Shown in pieces: positions 23,640-36,839 of a stretch of 64,000 nucleotides of DNA. The translations under genes and the position numbers were made by a program. Within the stretch, counting starts at the first letter, position 1. Every line of letters begins with the position of its first letter. The notes beneath the pieces are model-generated. The model worked only from the letters and a program-made list of their open reading frames with translations. It searched no databases and was not told where the DNA came from. This DNA is from Liolophura sinensis (Eukaryota; Mollusca; Polyplacophora; Chitonida; Chitonidae), in NCBI RefSeq assembly GCF_032854445.1, contig NC_088295.1:1988501-2052500 (forward strand). Reading direction: 5' to 3'.

Positions 23640-24640
23640 AACATCACACTACCCATATCCATATCAGCACACTGTCCTGTATCTGTACCAGCACACTATT
23701 CCATACCCATAACAACACAATATCCCATATCCATAACAGCACACTACTGCTTATCCATAACACCACATCACCCGATATCCATACCAGCACACTACCCCAT
23801 ATCCATACCAGTACACTACCCAATATCCACACCAGCACACTACCCCATATCCATACCAGTACACTACCCAATATCCATATCAGCACACTACCCCTAGCCA
23901 TATCTGCACACTAAGCCATATCTATTTCAACACACTACCCCATATCCATATCAGCACACCACCCCATATCAATAACAGTACAATACCCCACACCCATACC
24001 GGCACACTACCCCATATCCATCTCAGCACACTAACCCATATCCATAACAGCACACCACCCCATATCCATAACAGAACACTAGCCCATATCCATATCAGCA
24101 CACTACCCAATATCCATATCAACACACCACCCCATATCCATAACAGAACACTAGCCCATATCCATATCAGCAAACTACCCAATATCCATATCAGCACACC
24201 ACCCCATATCCACATCAGCACACCACCCCATATCCACATCAGCACACCACCCCATATCCATATTAGCACACTACCCAATATCCATACCAGCACACCACCG
24301 CATATCCATACCAGCACACCACCCCATATCCATACTAGCACACTACCCCATATCCATATCAGCACAATACCCAATATCCATATCAGCACACTACCCCATA
24401 TCCATATTAGCACACCACCCCATATCCACAACAGTACAATACCCAATATCCATACCAGCACACCACCCCATATCCATAACAGAACACTAGCCCATATCCA
24501 CATCAGCACACTACTTCATATCCATAACAGTACACCACCCCATATCCATATCAGCACACCACCCCATATTCATAACAGCACACCACCCCATATCCATAAC
24601 AGAATACCAGCCCATATCTATATCAGCACACTACGGATAC
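23640..24640. repeat. 24-bp minisatellite, about 41 copies
   Basis: Unit CATATCCATACCAGCACACT plus ACCC. On the minus strand it reads as an eight-residue W-I-W-G-S-V-L-V type repeat (23644-23901, 23922-24509), very hydrophobic but without other gene signals. Confidence 0.95.
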
Positions 24641-25679
24641 AGGGTACTGTGCTGACATGGATACAGGACAATGAGCAGGAATGGATACACTAGTACAAAT
24701 TCTCCAGCTGACCATACATGTGTACAAAGTTTAACAGGCAGGTGGTAATGATGGCAGACCACTGTCCAGTGTGGCACATGCCAGACCACTGGTCAGCTGG
24801 TGGGCAGCTAAGGTTATTGATCACTTCTAATTGGATCAAGACCCAAATCAGTTTAATTCTCTCAGAGATTGCTTTGTCACAATCTTATTAGCCTGATGGC
24901 CTCTGGACACTCAGTCAAGAACCTCGATCCTGAACATTTGGCCCATTCATCATGTAGCCTTCCAGCGGACAGCCAGTTTCATAACCAGTGGAATGGTAAA
25001 AATAAACGCAGAGCTCCTTTGGATAAGTTCAGCTGCTGGCTATTTCAAGGTAATTATGAAGTTTGTGTTACTTGTTATAAATTTTGTTTTACTTCCATGA
25101 TTTCACCTTGCCAATGGATACAAACTTTTCCTCCAGCATTGATACATATAATGATACAAATTGCACAAACAATGACATGACGTTGAGTATACTTTTCACA
25201 TTTAACAAGCAAAATGGGCAATTTTGGAAACTTTAACATAAACAACTAAAAAGCACTAATATTTGGCAATACAGAAGCACTGCCAAGATAAGCATGGACT
25301 CCACATATTGGCTACAAAGTCTGCCACCTTAGATTAGGGGCCCCCAGGGAACAAGTCTTCTGATGTCTGTTTTCTTTGGCTCCTGATCAGCAATAACTAC
25401 CCATGTCTTAATTACCCCACACATGGGCAGTGGGTCATCTCTACCAAGTTGTTAATTACTCGACTCAGGAGTGACTAGTCCTCCCTGGAACACGTGCCGA
25501 CCTGGCCTCCACTAGGCATTATCTCCAGTCCTCAGTGATAGCAATTAAACACTGAGAATACTAATGTACTGGTATGTGCAGGCCTAGAAATTTGACCACA
25601 GTTTTTTGACAGTCTGTTAGTGACAGGTCAACTCTACTTGTAACTAGCACCTGTGGGGGTATCTCATTAGACAGAGCAG
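24641..25679. other. Unique sequence with possible regulatory character
   Basis: One of the longer array-free stretches between 19 and 34 kb. It contains several AATTA/TTAATTA homeodomain-type cores at 25390-25560. I cannot show function; conservation in relatives would be needed. Confidence 0.3.
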
Positions 25680-27160
25680 TAAGACACAAGGTCAACACCA
25701 GGCCACCAGCTTACTTGGATATTCTTACATCACAATTACACTGGGCAACAAGACACACGGCCAAGACCGGGCCACAAGCTAACGCAGACATTCTTACATC
25801 ACAATTACACTGGGCAACAAGACACATCGCCAACACCAGGCCATCAGCTAACGCAGACATTCTTACATCACAGTTACACTGGGCAATAAGATACATGGTC
25901 AACACCAGGCCATCAGCTAACGTGGCCATTCTTACATCACAATTACACAGGGCAACAAGACACATGGCCAACACCAGGCCACCAGCTAACGCAGACATTC
26001 TTACATAACGATTACACTGGGCAACAAGACACATGGCCAACACCAGGCCACCAGCTAACGCAGACATTCTTACATCACAATTACACTGGGCAACAAGACA
26101 TATGGCCAACACTGGGCCACCAGCTAACGCAGACATTCTTACATCACAATTACACTGGGCAACAAGACACATGACCAACACCAGGCCACCAGCTAATGTG
26201 GACATTCTTACATCACTATTACACAGGGCAACAAGACATATGGCCAACACTGGGCCACCAGCTAACGCAGACATTCTTACATCACAATTACACTGGGCAA
26301 CTAGACACATGACCAACACCAGACCACCAGCTAATGCGGCCATTCTTACATCACAATTACACTGGGCAACTAGACACATGGTCAACACCAGGCCACCAGC
26401 TAACGTGGCCATTCTTACATCACAATTACACAGGGCAACAAGACACATGGTCAACACCAGGCCACCAGCTAATGCGGACATTCTTACATCACAATTACAC
26501 TGGGCAACAAAACATATGGCCAACACCAGGCCATCAGGTAACGCGGCCATTCTTACATCACAATTACACTGGGCAACAAGACATATGGCCAACACTGGGC
26601 CACCAGCTAACGCAGACATTCTTACATCACAATTACACAGGGCAACAAGACACATGACCAACACCAGGCCACCAGCTAACGCGGCCATTCTTACATCACA
26701 ATTACACAGGGCAACAAGACACATGGTCAACACCAGGCCACCAGCTAATGTGGACATTCTTACATCACAATTACACTGGGCAACAAAACATATGGCCAAC
26801 ACCAGGCCATCAGGTAACGCGGCCATTCTTACATCACAATTACACTGGACAACAAGACACATGGTCAGCACTAGGCCACCAGCTAACGCAGCCATTCTTA
26901 CATCACAATTACACTGGGCAACAAGACACATGGCCAACACCAGGCCACCAGCTAACGCAGACATTCTTACATCACAATTACACAGGGCAACAAGACACAT
27001 GGCCAACACCAGGCCACCAGCTAACGCGGCCATTCTTACATCACAATTACACAGGGCAACAAGACACATGGCCAACACCAGGCCACCAGCTAACGCGGCC
27101 ATTCTTACATCACAATTACACAGGGCAACAAGACACACGGCCAAGACCAGGCCTTCGGTT
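25680..27160. repeat. 69-bp minisatellite, about 21 copies, open on both strands
   Basis: The unit begins GACATTCTTACATCACAATT and ends CCACCAGCTAACGCG. It equals 23 codons, so the minus strand is open for 495 codons (25711-27198) and the plus strand for 392 (26033-27211). Substitutions are spread over all codon positions and there is no promoter, splice or domain evidence, so I treat it as a minisatellite. Confidence 0.94.
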
Positions 27161-28169
27161 AACAAGACCTGGCAGACTGAACATAGCCACATCTTCACAC
27201 TGGTGTCATGAGTTCAAGCAATACTTATCTGATTGTTAATAACATATTCCACATTTTACACATAGTGGTAGTTGCTATTTCTACATGCATGCTAAAAACA
27301 ATATATAGAAATGTTATCAAAATATACATGTAATTGTTTACAGATGTAAATATCCACCATGTTTCTTTGGCATGGTAAGATTATTAGTTAGGAAAGGCAC
27401 CTTTTTTCAGCAAAGAACATTTCAATGTTTCAAGTCTCACAGCCAGAAGCAATTAGAACACTCTCCCTTTGGAAAACAGCAGTAGAACTGGAGATCATGT
27501 ATAACACAAGGAAGCACAATTAATCGTTAGCTTTCAATTTGTGTTCATTGTTTCCTGAAAAATAAATTCTGGACTCTGTCAAGGGCTTTTCTAAACCACT
27601 CTGGCAAATCAGAGTTATCTCTGAAACGTTCCACGATAGTTGGTGGCATGGCATCCAATACGGTACAGAGGCTGAGAATGTGAGAATGACTGGTGTTATC
27701 ATCTTACCGCTCAATACACAAGACAAACGACACAGAAACTCAGCCGACAGCTTGTTCAGCGAGAAACACTGACATCGTCCACATGGCTGTTCACATCAGT
27801 GACTTGGGCTATGGTAATAAAACGGCCAACACAGGTAATAAACAAGGAGCGCGTCCAGTCCGGCTCTCGCTAAACCAGCCAATAACAGGATATTACCTTC
27901 AGTATCCGCCTGTTGCCGGGGAACCTGTAATCTCTTCATGGACTACGTCTTCGCAGCAATTGCTCCAAATTACGCTGGTAATCTGTGAAATGGTGGATCA
28001 CCAATAATTCCCCAGAAATACAAGCACTGGGATGATCAGTGGCATGCTAGCCTGTGCGCACAACGTCCTGGCAGAACGAACGAAATCCAATTTGCTAGAC
28101 TACATCATTTTCCTAAGTTTATAAGTGAAAGGTTGTTATGTAACCCTTGATACATGTACTTCCGTACAA
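27161..28169. other. Unique sequence without recognisable genes
   Basis: Open frames at 27520-27726 (minus) and 27693-28007 (plus) have no recognisable domain. Composition becomes more GC-rich at 27690-28090. Confidence 0.4.
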
Positions 28170-28250
28170 TCCCACAGCTGCGGAACCGTCCTGAAGTCTG
28201 ACACATAGCTGCGGAACCGTCCTGAAGTCTGACACATAGCTGCGGAACCG
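28170..28250. repeat. 31-bp direct repeat, 2.6 copies
   Basis: Unit AGCTGCGGAACCGTCCTGAA plus GTCTGACACAT, copies identical by eye. Confidence 0.93.
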
Positions 28251-28574
28251 TCTACAGGGATCAATCCTAATGGAAGTTGGTTCAACTTCTCGCATTACAC
28301 AGTAGAAAAACTTTACTTCAATCTGATTTCAAACTCAACAAGGGTTTTCTTATCTGTTACGATATTTCAGGTTTATAACAGATTAATATACTGGTACCCA
28401 TCCACGTTATGCATGTATCTTTGTTAATTTCAACAAAATCAATAGCCGGATTTAACTGATTTCAGGTAATTGTAGCACTGGTCATGAAATGTTTGCCTTT
28501 CAAGTCATCGACTCATGCATACATCTACACATCTATCTTATCTCTCGAGTGTTTTTGCACACAAACTGTGACCT

Positions 28575-29135
28575 ATACATAGCAGGTAACTATGGGCACC
28601 TCGAGTAACCATGGGTACATCAATGTACTATGGGGACATCATATAGGCAGATAACCATGGATAGAGACAGGTAGACTTCACTATGACCACATCAGGTAAC
28701 CATATAGGCCAGTTTGGTAACCATTTAGACAAATCTGTTAATCATATTGACATGTCTGGTAACCACATAAACAAGTCTGGTAACCACATAGGCAAATCTG
28801 ATAACGATATAGACAGGTCAGGTTATCTCATACACAAGTCTGGTAACCAAACAAACAGGTAAGGTATGAAATGCTGTAGACATGTCTGGTAATCATATGG
28901 ACAAGTCTAGTAACAACATAGACAAGACTGGTAGCCACATAGACAAGACTGGTAGCCATATACACAAGCCTGGTAACAGTATAGACAAATCTAGAGCCAT
29001 ATGGAATCTGGTAAATGTATAGACAGGTAAGGTAATCCTATAGGCAGTGTGGTAACCATATAGACAAGTCAGGTAACCGTATAGACAAGTCAGGTAACCA
29101 TGGTCTCATCAGGAAATCATATAGACATGTCAGGT
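28575..29135. repeat. Degenerate 19-21-bp array
   Basis: Units of the type GTCTGGTAACCACATAGACAA with many substitutions and length changes; the oldest-looking array in the window. A SINE tail follows about 100 bases later. Confidence 0.8.
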
Positions 29136-29239
29136 AGCCATAGGTTAGTTCATGCAACCCAACAAAAGGATACTTCCATTGAAAAAGTCCTGTAGAGCCA
29201 TCACTATAGCATGTAGGCCACCTGCGGATGGTCATGGGA

Positions 29240-29362
29240 TTCCCCCTGGCTCTGCAAGTTTTCCTCTAACCATAATGGTGGCCGCCATTGATTAAGTGAA
29301 ATACTCTTGAGTACAATGTACGGCGTAAAACACCAGTCAAATAAATAAATAAATATAACATG
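29240..29362 (+). mobile_element. Molluscan SINE-type 3' tail
   Basis: AACCATAATGGTGGCCGCC then CTTGAGTACAATGTACGGCG and a GTAAAACACCAGTCAAATAA tail with AAAT repeats. The same order recurs at 35975, 48452 and 58143. I recognise this tail as a very common dispersed repeat end in molluscs (from memory). Confidence 0.75.
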
Positions 29363-30129
29363 TAGGCCTTAGAGGGAGTTGGTCAAGTAGCTACCATGGG
29401 CATCCCATAGCCATGGATAAGAAACCAGGGCATGTATTGACAGGAAAATCATCTAATATCCCAGCCATGGGTGAGTAAAAAAGCATGCCTGTAGCAAAGG
29501 GTACCTTCAGCCATCACTCTTCACATGACTGCCTCACATTACCCCATCCACACCCTTGGCACAAATCAAATGTAGGCCTACAGCTGGACCAGACACTGAC
29601 TAGCCTACATTCTACAACAGCGACAGACCATTTCACACTAAATCAGCGAGAATGATCAGCGACAAGTATTACGGCCTGCCACAGAGTGAGGACATCAGCA
29701 TGTTGCACTGATTCTCTCCAGGCTTCTGTCCTTCCATTTTGATCAAACTAACAGGCTTAGTCTTAAAAAGATTAACCATTTGGCCAAACCTGCCACAAAT
29801 CGAGGCCACTTCCGACAACCTAGAGATTCAGCCTGCGGTTCAGAATACTGTAGGGTAAATACTCAGCACTTTACAGTAAGACAGCCAAAGTAAAGAGATG
29901 GCAAAGACAGGCAGCAGCTCTCTAAAACACAGCTGAACTAGAGCCATGTTTGCAGGTTATGGGAAGTGTCCTCTCAGCAGTCATAAGCTTTTAGTGGTCA
30001 ACTGCCTCCAGCAGACATTGATCCTTGATGAACCTTCTTGTAGACTTAACATCTTATGTCTGTAATACTCCAGCCATCTCTCTGTACTCACAAACCATTC
30101 TGCCTGTCTACACCACTATCCACCCTCAT
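29363..30129. other. Unique sequence without recognisable genes
   Basis: No supported coding region; the long open frame beginning at 30025 belongs to the next array. Confidence 0.45.
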
Positions 30130-31590
30130 CTGTACTCCTGTGTTATTCATCTGTCCATACACATACACACCTGTCTATGCTCATATGCCATTCATCTGTC
30201 CATACTCACACACCATTCATCTGTCTGTACTCTTATGCCATTCATCTGTCCATACTCAAACACCATCCATCTGTCTGTACTCCTATGCCATCCATCTGTC
30301 CATACTCACACACCATTCATCTGTCTGTGCTCATATGCCATTCATCTGTCCATACTCAAACACCATCCATCTGTCTGTACTCCTATGCCATCCATCTGTC
30401 CATACTCACACACCATCCATCTGTCTGTACTCCTATGCCATCCATCTGTCCATACTCACACACCATTCATCTGTCTGTGCTCATATGCCATCCATCTGTC
30501 CATACTCACACACCATTCATCTGTCTATGCTCATATGCCATTCATCTGTCCATACTCACACACCATTCATCTGTCTGTACTCCTATGCCATCCATCTGTC
30601 CATACTCACACACCATTCATCTGTCTGTACTCCTATGCCATCCATCTGTCCATACTCACACACCATTCATCTGTCTGTACTCCTATGCCATCCATCTGTC
30701 CATACTCACACACCATTCATCTGTCTGTACTCCTATGCCATCCATCTGTCCATACTCACACACCATTCATCTGTCTATGCTCATATGCCATTCATCTGTC
30801 CATACTCACACACCATTCATCTGTCTGTACTCCTATGCCATCCATCTGTCCATACTCACACACCATCCATCTGTCTGTACTCCTATGCCATCCATGTGTC
30901 CATACTCACACACCATCCATCTGTCTGTACTCCTATGCCATCCATCTGTCCATACTCACACACCATTCATCTGTATGTGCTCATATGCCATTCTTCTGTC
31001 CATACTCACACACCATTCATCTGTCTACTCCTATGCCATCCATCTGTCCATACTCACACACCATTCATCTGTATGTGCTCATATGCCATTCTTCTGTCCA
31101 TACTCAAACACCATCCATCTGTCTGTACTCCTATGCCATCCATCTGTCCATATACACACACCATCCATCTGTCTGTACTCCTATGCCATCCATCTGTCCA
31201 TACTCACACACCATTCATCTGTCTGTGCTCGTATGCCATTCATCTGTCCATACTCACACACATTCATCTGTCTGTTCTACTATGTCATCCATCTGTCCTG
31301 TACTCCTACGCCATCCATCTGTCCATACTCACACACCATTTATCTGTCTGCCATCCATCTGTCCATACTCACACACCATTCATCTACTATGTCATCCATC
31401 TGTCTGTACTCCTACGCCATCCATCTGTCCATACTCACACACCATTCATCTGTCTGCCATCCATCTGTCCATACTTACATACCATCCATCTGTCCATACT
31501 TACATACCATCCATTTGTCCATATACACACATCATCCATCTGTGTGTAGCCCTATGCCATCCATCTGTCCATACTCCCACACCATCCATC
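30130..31590. repeat. 50-bp dimeric minisatellite, about 29 copies
   Basis: Each unit is a dimer of two 25-bp halves, CATCTGTCCATACTCACACA-type and CATCTGTCTGTACTCCTATG-type, which alternate strictly over most of the array and become irregular after about 31250. All three plus frames are open (up to 525 codons) because the array lacks stops; not a gene. Confidence 0.96.
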
Positions 31591-32159
31591 TGTGATGTGT
31601 GATGTCCTCACACATCACCCACCCGTCTCTTCACCTTTACAATTCCACTTTTATTAAGGATACACATCTGACGTGTTTAGTAGAAATGAGAATGTGCATT
31701 GAAGAAAAAAGGATCAGTTTTGTACTTTTAGCAGATTCTCACAAACATTAGCTGAAATTAAATTTTGTTAATGTCTTAACATATGTAAAGGTATTTGTAA
31801 ACATTTTAACATTAACAAACCTGTACATCTAAAAAAAAGATCAGCCCAAAACTTAACTCAGAATCAGAGTTATCTTGCACAGAGAAACACAAAGCAATAA
31901 AACAGTATCCGTGTTTACTGAAAGATCCATGAATGAAAAGCAATGACCAGCCAGCTCATACATGCAAGCCGCACACAGTCACGACTTAGTTAATACAGGA
32001 GACACAGTGCAGCGAGAAATCTAATATCTGTGCAGTAAGCGAGGTTATAAGTGAGCTGACATAAGTTGATATCTCAACAAGAAGAAAGCTGATATCTGTC
32101 CAGCAAGAGGGGTTAGAAGCAAGCTGACAAGTTAGTATCTCAGCAGCAAGAAAACTGAC
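31591..32159. other. Unique sequence between arrays
   Basis: Nothing recognised. Confidence 0.45.
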
Positions 32160-33125
32160 ATCTTGATGTCGGTGAAGTCAACATGCACATGGTGATGTCA
32201 AAAGGCACATGGAGATGTCAGTAGGCACATGGTCAAGTCAATCAGCACATGGTCATGTCAAAAAGTACATGGTGATGTCAATAGGCACATGATGATGTCA
32301 ATAGGAACATGTTGATGCCAATATGCATGTGATGATGTAAATATGCACATGGTGATGTCAGTATGCACATGGTGATGTTAATAGGCACATGGTGATGTCA
32401 ATATGCACATGGTAATGTCAATATGCACATGGTAATGTTAATAGGCACAAGATGATGTCAATAAGCACATGGTGATGTAGACTCATGGTGATATCAATAT
32501 GCACATGGTGATGTCAATAGGCACATGGTCATGTCAATATGCACAAGGTGATGTCAGTATGCACATGGTAATGTTAATAGGCACATGGTGATGTCAATAT
32601 GCACATGATGATGTCAATAGACCCATGGTCATGTCAATATGCACATGGTGATATCAATATGCACATGGTAATGTCAATATGCACATGGTCATGTCAGTAT
32701 GCACAAGGTGATGTCAGTATGCACATGGTAATGTTAATAGGCACATGATGATGTCAATAGGCCCATGGTCATGTCAATATGCCCATGGTCATGTCAATAT
32801 GCACATGGTGATGCCAATATGCACATGGTCATGTCAATAGGCACATGGTCATGTCAACATGCACATGGTGATGTTAATAGGCACATGGTGATGTCAATAG
32901 GCACATGATGATGTCAATATGCACATGGTCATGTCAATAGGCACATGGTCATGTCAACATGCACATGGTGATGTTAATAGGCACATGGTGATGTCAATAG
33001 GCACATGATGATGTCAATATGCACATGGTGATGTCAATTTGCACATGGTGATGTTAATAGGCATATGACTCTTCTAATAGGCACTTGGTGCTGTCAACAG
33101 ACACATGGTGCTGCCAATAGGTTGT
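32160..33125. repeat. 20-bp minisatellite, about 48 copies
   Basis: Unit GCACATGGTGATGTCAATAT, with GGTCATG and GGTAATG variants; the edges are diverged and the centre more uniform. Confidence 0.95.
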
Positions 33126-33524
33126 GTTGAAATAAACATTCCACACTGAGTCGCCATGTAGATTATTATTAATTCTAATTATATGAATGTTAATTAAATC
33201 AAAAAAATCCTCTTATTTTGGTATACCACCAATACAAATGCTTCTAGTCAAGTGTTTATTTATTCATTATTTGATTGTTGTTAACAAAATAAAGCTCAAA
33301 GGGCAAGACTCAAAGTTCTGTCACTTAATTGTGACAACTATCTGGGCAAAATTCTAATTATAATGGAGTGAACACATCATGCACGATTCAGTGCAAACAG
33401 AATTTCAATTTCGTCTTCAGTTTCAAGTCTTCTCAAGACCGATGTGTCATAATGTACACTATGACAACAATATGAGGACTTCATTTGGTTTAAGGATTAA
33501 TAATTATAATGTCTTCCTCCTCCA
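33126..33524. other. Unique AT-rich sequence
   Basis: Nothing recognised. Confidence 0.45.
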
Positions 33525-33690
33525 TTAAACCCTTACCCCCACTCCACCTTTACCCCACCCCCACCTTTACCCCCAAACCATCATTACCCTGAACCCCACC
33601 TTTACCCCCACCCCACCCGCAAAATATGCCCCACCTTTACCCCCACCCTCACACCATGCCCTACCCAACCCTTACCCCCACCCCATCCTT
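33525..33690. repeat. C-rich degenerate repeat
   Basis: Irregular units of the type CCCCACCTTTACCCCCACCC. The minus strand has many closely spaced G-runs and could form G-quadruplexes. Confidence 0.85.
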
Positions 33691-34787
33691 ATCTCTGGTG
33701 AGGAAAACTTAATTCTTTGGTGCTACAATGCCTCCTTCACATGGCTGTTTTCTGTTTGTTTATTCTATATTCTGTAAAATTCCTCTACAGTTAGGTCTCC
33801 TCTCCATCTGCCCCCCAGCGTGCTGACTGTTCCAGTTTTTGTCTACCGGCGATCACTTTAAAGGTGCACATTTTCTATACTTCCAGTTTCTGTAAGGAGC
33901 AGGGCTGACAATACAATTTCTTACACTGAGAAAATAATCGTTGGCGAGAGCGAGAAAAAAAATGATTGAGTCAAGCAGCTAAGTGAATGAGTTGGCCTGT
34001 GGGGTCATCCATCATGTGGTTAAAATGGGGGAGGGCGAGGCACAGTACACAAGCTGGCGAAGACTGCCATAGACGAAGAGATGACCATTTTGAGGTACCA
34101 ATCAAACTCTCATTGATCACTAGGACTAAAGCAGCTACAACTGTTCCCCTTTTACCAGACACTCACACTGGTCAGTAAGACTCAAGCAGGGTGAGCACTG
34201 CCAGCTCTTTGAGCAGAGCACTGTGACTGACCACTACACTGACCAATAGGCCTATTCTCAGTGCTACATGCCATTCACTTCAAGGAAGAACCATCACCTA
34301 ATGCTCTATCCGTATATTAATACACAGCCATATACATTGTGCCTTTTTCTTATTATAGTACCAATGTGTTTACCAAATACGGTAGCATAGCTATATAACC
34401 CAAAGCTGCCCAATAGCACTCATCTAGTACAGCTTTGAGTGCCATCTAAACCAAAGCTGTCCGACCGCATTCATCTAGTACAGCTCTGAATGCCATCAGG
34501 AATACCTTTGATCAAACCACCATGAATAATATAAAAAAAATTGTTCCAGCCCAGCATGCATTGAGTAGACATATCAAAAGAATTATTGAAGATGCACACA
34601 AATATGGCCTTATACATGTCTGTGTGTACATGTACATTGTTCTTACCAATACCAGTGATTCATGCATTCTTGTATTTGTTTAAATATAATGTGTGACAGG
34701 CCACAGAGGGACATTGGCTTCCAGACAAGCCAAGATGATACATGATAGATTAGCCCAGTGCTTTGTTACACACAGAGACATACTCAC
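33691..34787. other. Unique sequence without recognisable genes
   Basis: Overlapping opposite-strand open frames at 33971-34178 match nothing. A donor-like GTGAGT (minus strand) at 34782-34787 belongs to candidate exon B. Confidence 0.4.
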
Positions 34788-34813
34788 GCTATCGGAGTCA
34801 GGACAGGTTCCAT
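34788..34813 (-). CDS. Candidate first coding exon (alternative B), 26 bases
   Basis: On the minus strand, GAGAC-ATGG (G at -3 and +4) opens MEPVLTPI and two bases of the next codon, then GTGAGT. It sits at the downstream edge of a CpG-rich stretch on its upstream side (34814-35560), as a first exon should. Its phase-2 end joins in frame to the rhomboid microexon if that exon is cut after its second AG (TAGAG|A), giving Met-Glu-Pro-... -Ala-Trp-Lys. This would make the rhomboid gene about 35 kb long inside the window. It could also belong to an unrelated transcript. Confidence 0.4.
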
Positions 34814-35560
34814 GTCTCTCCTCGGTGTTCCGTTAGTCCACTCTCTTGCACAATGCTACTATATTGGCTGTCTTCTAGAACAGATTGCCCACTTAGAACG
34901 TTACACTCCTCAATCCGGCTCGCCAGCCACAAAGACATTCAAAACACAGTAACGACATCAAATACTCGGCCGGCAGGGACACCCTTTTGCTCAAAAATCC
35001 GCCTAAGCCAAAGGTTATTCGATTTAACGGGGGCACAACGTGTTCCAATTCCTTCGCGCCTCTCTCGAGTTCCAAGGCCGGGCGGCGGATTGATCGGGCA
35101 GAAGGCAATTCCCTCAGCCTCGGTCGGTCGGCAGAATGCAGACAACCCATTCCCAGACGCATCGAATCGCTTTCGCTGAATTAAAGCCTCATCTTGTAGC
35201 AGTGGCCGTGTGTACCTCGATTTCTAGCTGATCGCCGTCAGTATATTTGTCAGTGACTCTACTGGAAATGATTGGGCCGGAGGTTACGTCTATCTAAAAC
35301 GTGCTCCTTGCCCTAAGTGTTTCACTGCAAAACGGCGCTTCTTCGTCTTGCATATCTTATTCAGCGAGGCGCAATTCACCTCATGTTTATGTTGGAATGG
35401 CGCCCTTGCTGCACAGACGTTATAACGTGAAGGAAGGTACAAGACCTGCAGTACTATTGTAGAACCGTAATCGAATGTAAAACGAAGGGCCGGGGTTAGC
35501 ATAGCAAGGCGGGTGCATGTATAGAGCAAGCGGCATCAACAAAAACCGACCGTCGTTGTA
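34814..35560 (-). promoter_or_regulatory. CpG-rich presumptive promoter and 5' UTR
   Basis: CG dinucleotides are frequent between about 34910 and 35540, unlike flanking sequence. Open frames on both strands here overlap each other and match nothing, as expected of a CpG-rich non-coding region. It could serve candidate exon B on the minus strand. I considered an rRNA fragment and saw no match. Confidence 0.4.
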
Positions 35561-35949
35561 ATATCCAAAGATGTAGGAGACTTACGCCTTTCTTTATCAG
35601 CGTAAATCATTTTGCTATGACAGATCATCTGTCTGTGTGTATAGGCATATAACATATTTGGATGAGTGGATGAGAATATAGCTAATGTGAAAGCAAGATT
35701 GTTCAATAAATCGTCTCGTGCGTATTTCCATCTCCATGTTCCATACTGTATTCTGTGGTCGTTGATGTATTTATCTTAACATCTGCTTTTAGAGTTTAAA
35801 AAATAATTGAGAAGTGTGTAAATATGTGCCTGGGAATGGTAGCTATATCATTCTGATGACTTATAATAAAGTTAAATACGGAAGTGTCCACGCCAAATCG
35901 CATGTAGAAGTCAGGTACATCCAGTGATTTAAATAAGCAAATGGTCGTG

Positions 35950-36062
35950 GATTTTTCCCGGGCTCTACCCTATTTTCTCCCACCACAATGCTGGCGTCGT
36001 GGTATCAGTGAAACGTCCTTGAGTACAGCGTAGAATACCAGGTAAATAAATAAATAAAATAA
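35950..36062 (+). mobile_element. SINE-type 3' tail
   Basis: TTTTTCCCGGGCTCTACCC then CCCACCACAATGCTGGCGTC, CTTGAGTACAGCGTAGAATA and an AAATAAATAAATAAA tail; a diverged relative of the copies at 29240, 48440 and 58140. Confidence 0.7.
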
Positions 36063-36175
36063 AGTGTATACGTTTGGTCCACCAGCTTGCAGTCATGTCA
36101 GAAACACGGAAACCTGCGGTCGATATTCTTTGTACCGCCTGTAGATGAAATCAAAATCAAATTTCAGCCCCGTAG

Positions 36176-36293
36176 CACACGTATGACTGAGATCTGATAA
36201 CAAGCCTGAGAATAGTGGACGTATGACTGATATCTGATAACAAGCCTGAGAATAGTGGACGTATGACTGATATCTGATAACAAGCCTGAGAAT
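36176..36293. repeat. 40-bp direct repeat, 3 copies
   Basis: Unit GTATGACTGATATCTGATAA followed by CAAGCCTGAGAATAGTGGAC; copies almost identical. It lies just left of the viral-like element. Confidence 0.93.
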
Positions 36294-36839
36294 CAAAGAT
36301 GTATCTGTCTCTTTCGCTATTTGGCTGCAAATCCTCTTTTGCGTCTTAGGACTTAGTATACAAATGGATAGTTATAAAACCTTCAGATCCTGTAATGAAA
36401 GGTGAATCCAGGGCGGGTTTCTTTTGCCGATGTGATTGATTTACGTCTTGGAGAAGAAGTTTCACTACCACATACATTTCTGTGCGGCTTGATGGCACAC
36501 GCGAACATGTGACCATTAAGACAAATAAATCTGACCACTGAAAACCAACAAATATCGGTACATGACGTATAACGAAGCCAAGAATAGCACTGATACATTG
36601 CCATGCGATTAAACTATGGAAAACATTGCAACAAATAACGACGCCATGGTTCCAATACTTTTGAAGGGAGGGCATTGCAGGTATGTGACGAAAATGGACG
36701 TGGCTATCTGTGACATGAACGTTGATTTTATCGTTCAGCTGTAGTAATACAGAAGGGGCCGAACGTGTCTCAATGGGGAGGCGTTTTGAGGGAGGCGCAG
36801 ATGTGTCGTTTACTCCGCGCTTCCATAAGCGAGGGGCAT

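Noticed and set aside
23644-24509. Hydrophobic W-I-W-G repeat 'membrane proteins' on the minus strand
   Set aside because: 24-bp array read in frame.
25680-27160. CRISPR-like array
   Set aside because: No alternation of constant repeat and unique spacer; the whole unit is conserved, and the genome is eukaryotic. The same applies to every other array here.
30025-31602. Three plus-strand frames up to 525 codons
   Set aside because: Stop-free 50-bp dimer array.
34900-35200. Possible rRNA fragment
   Set aside because: GC-rich and rRNA-like at first sight, but no conserved 28S or 18S segment could be recognised.
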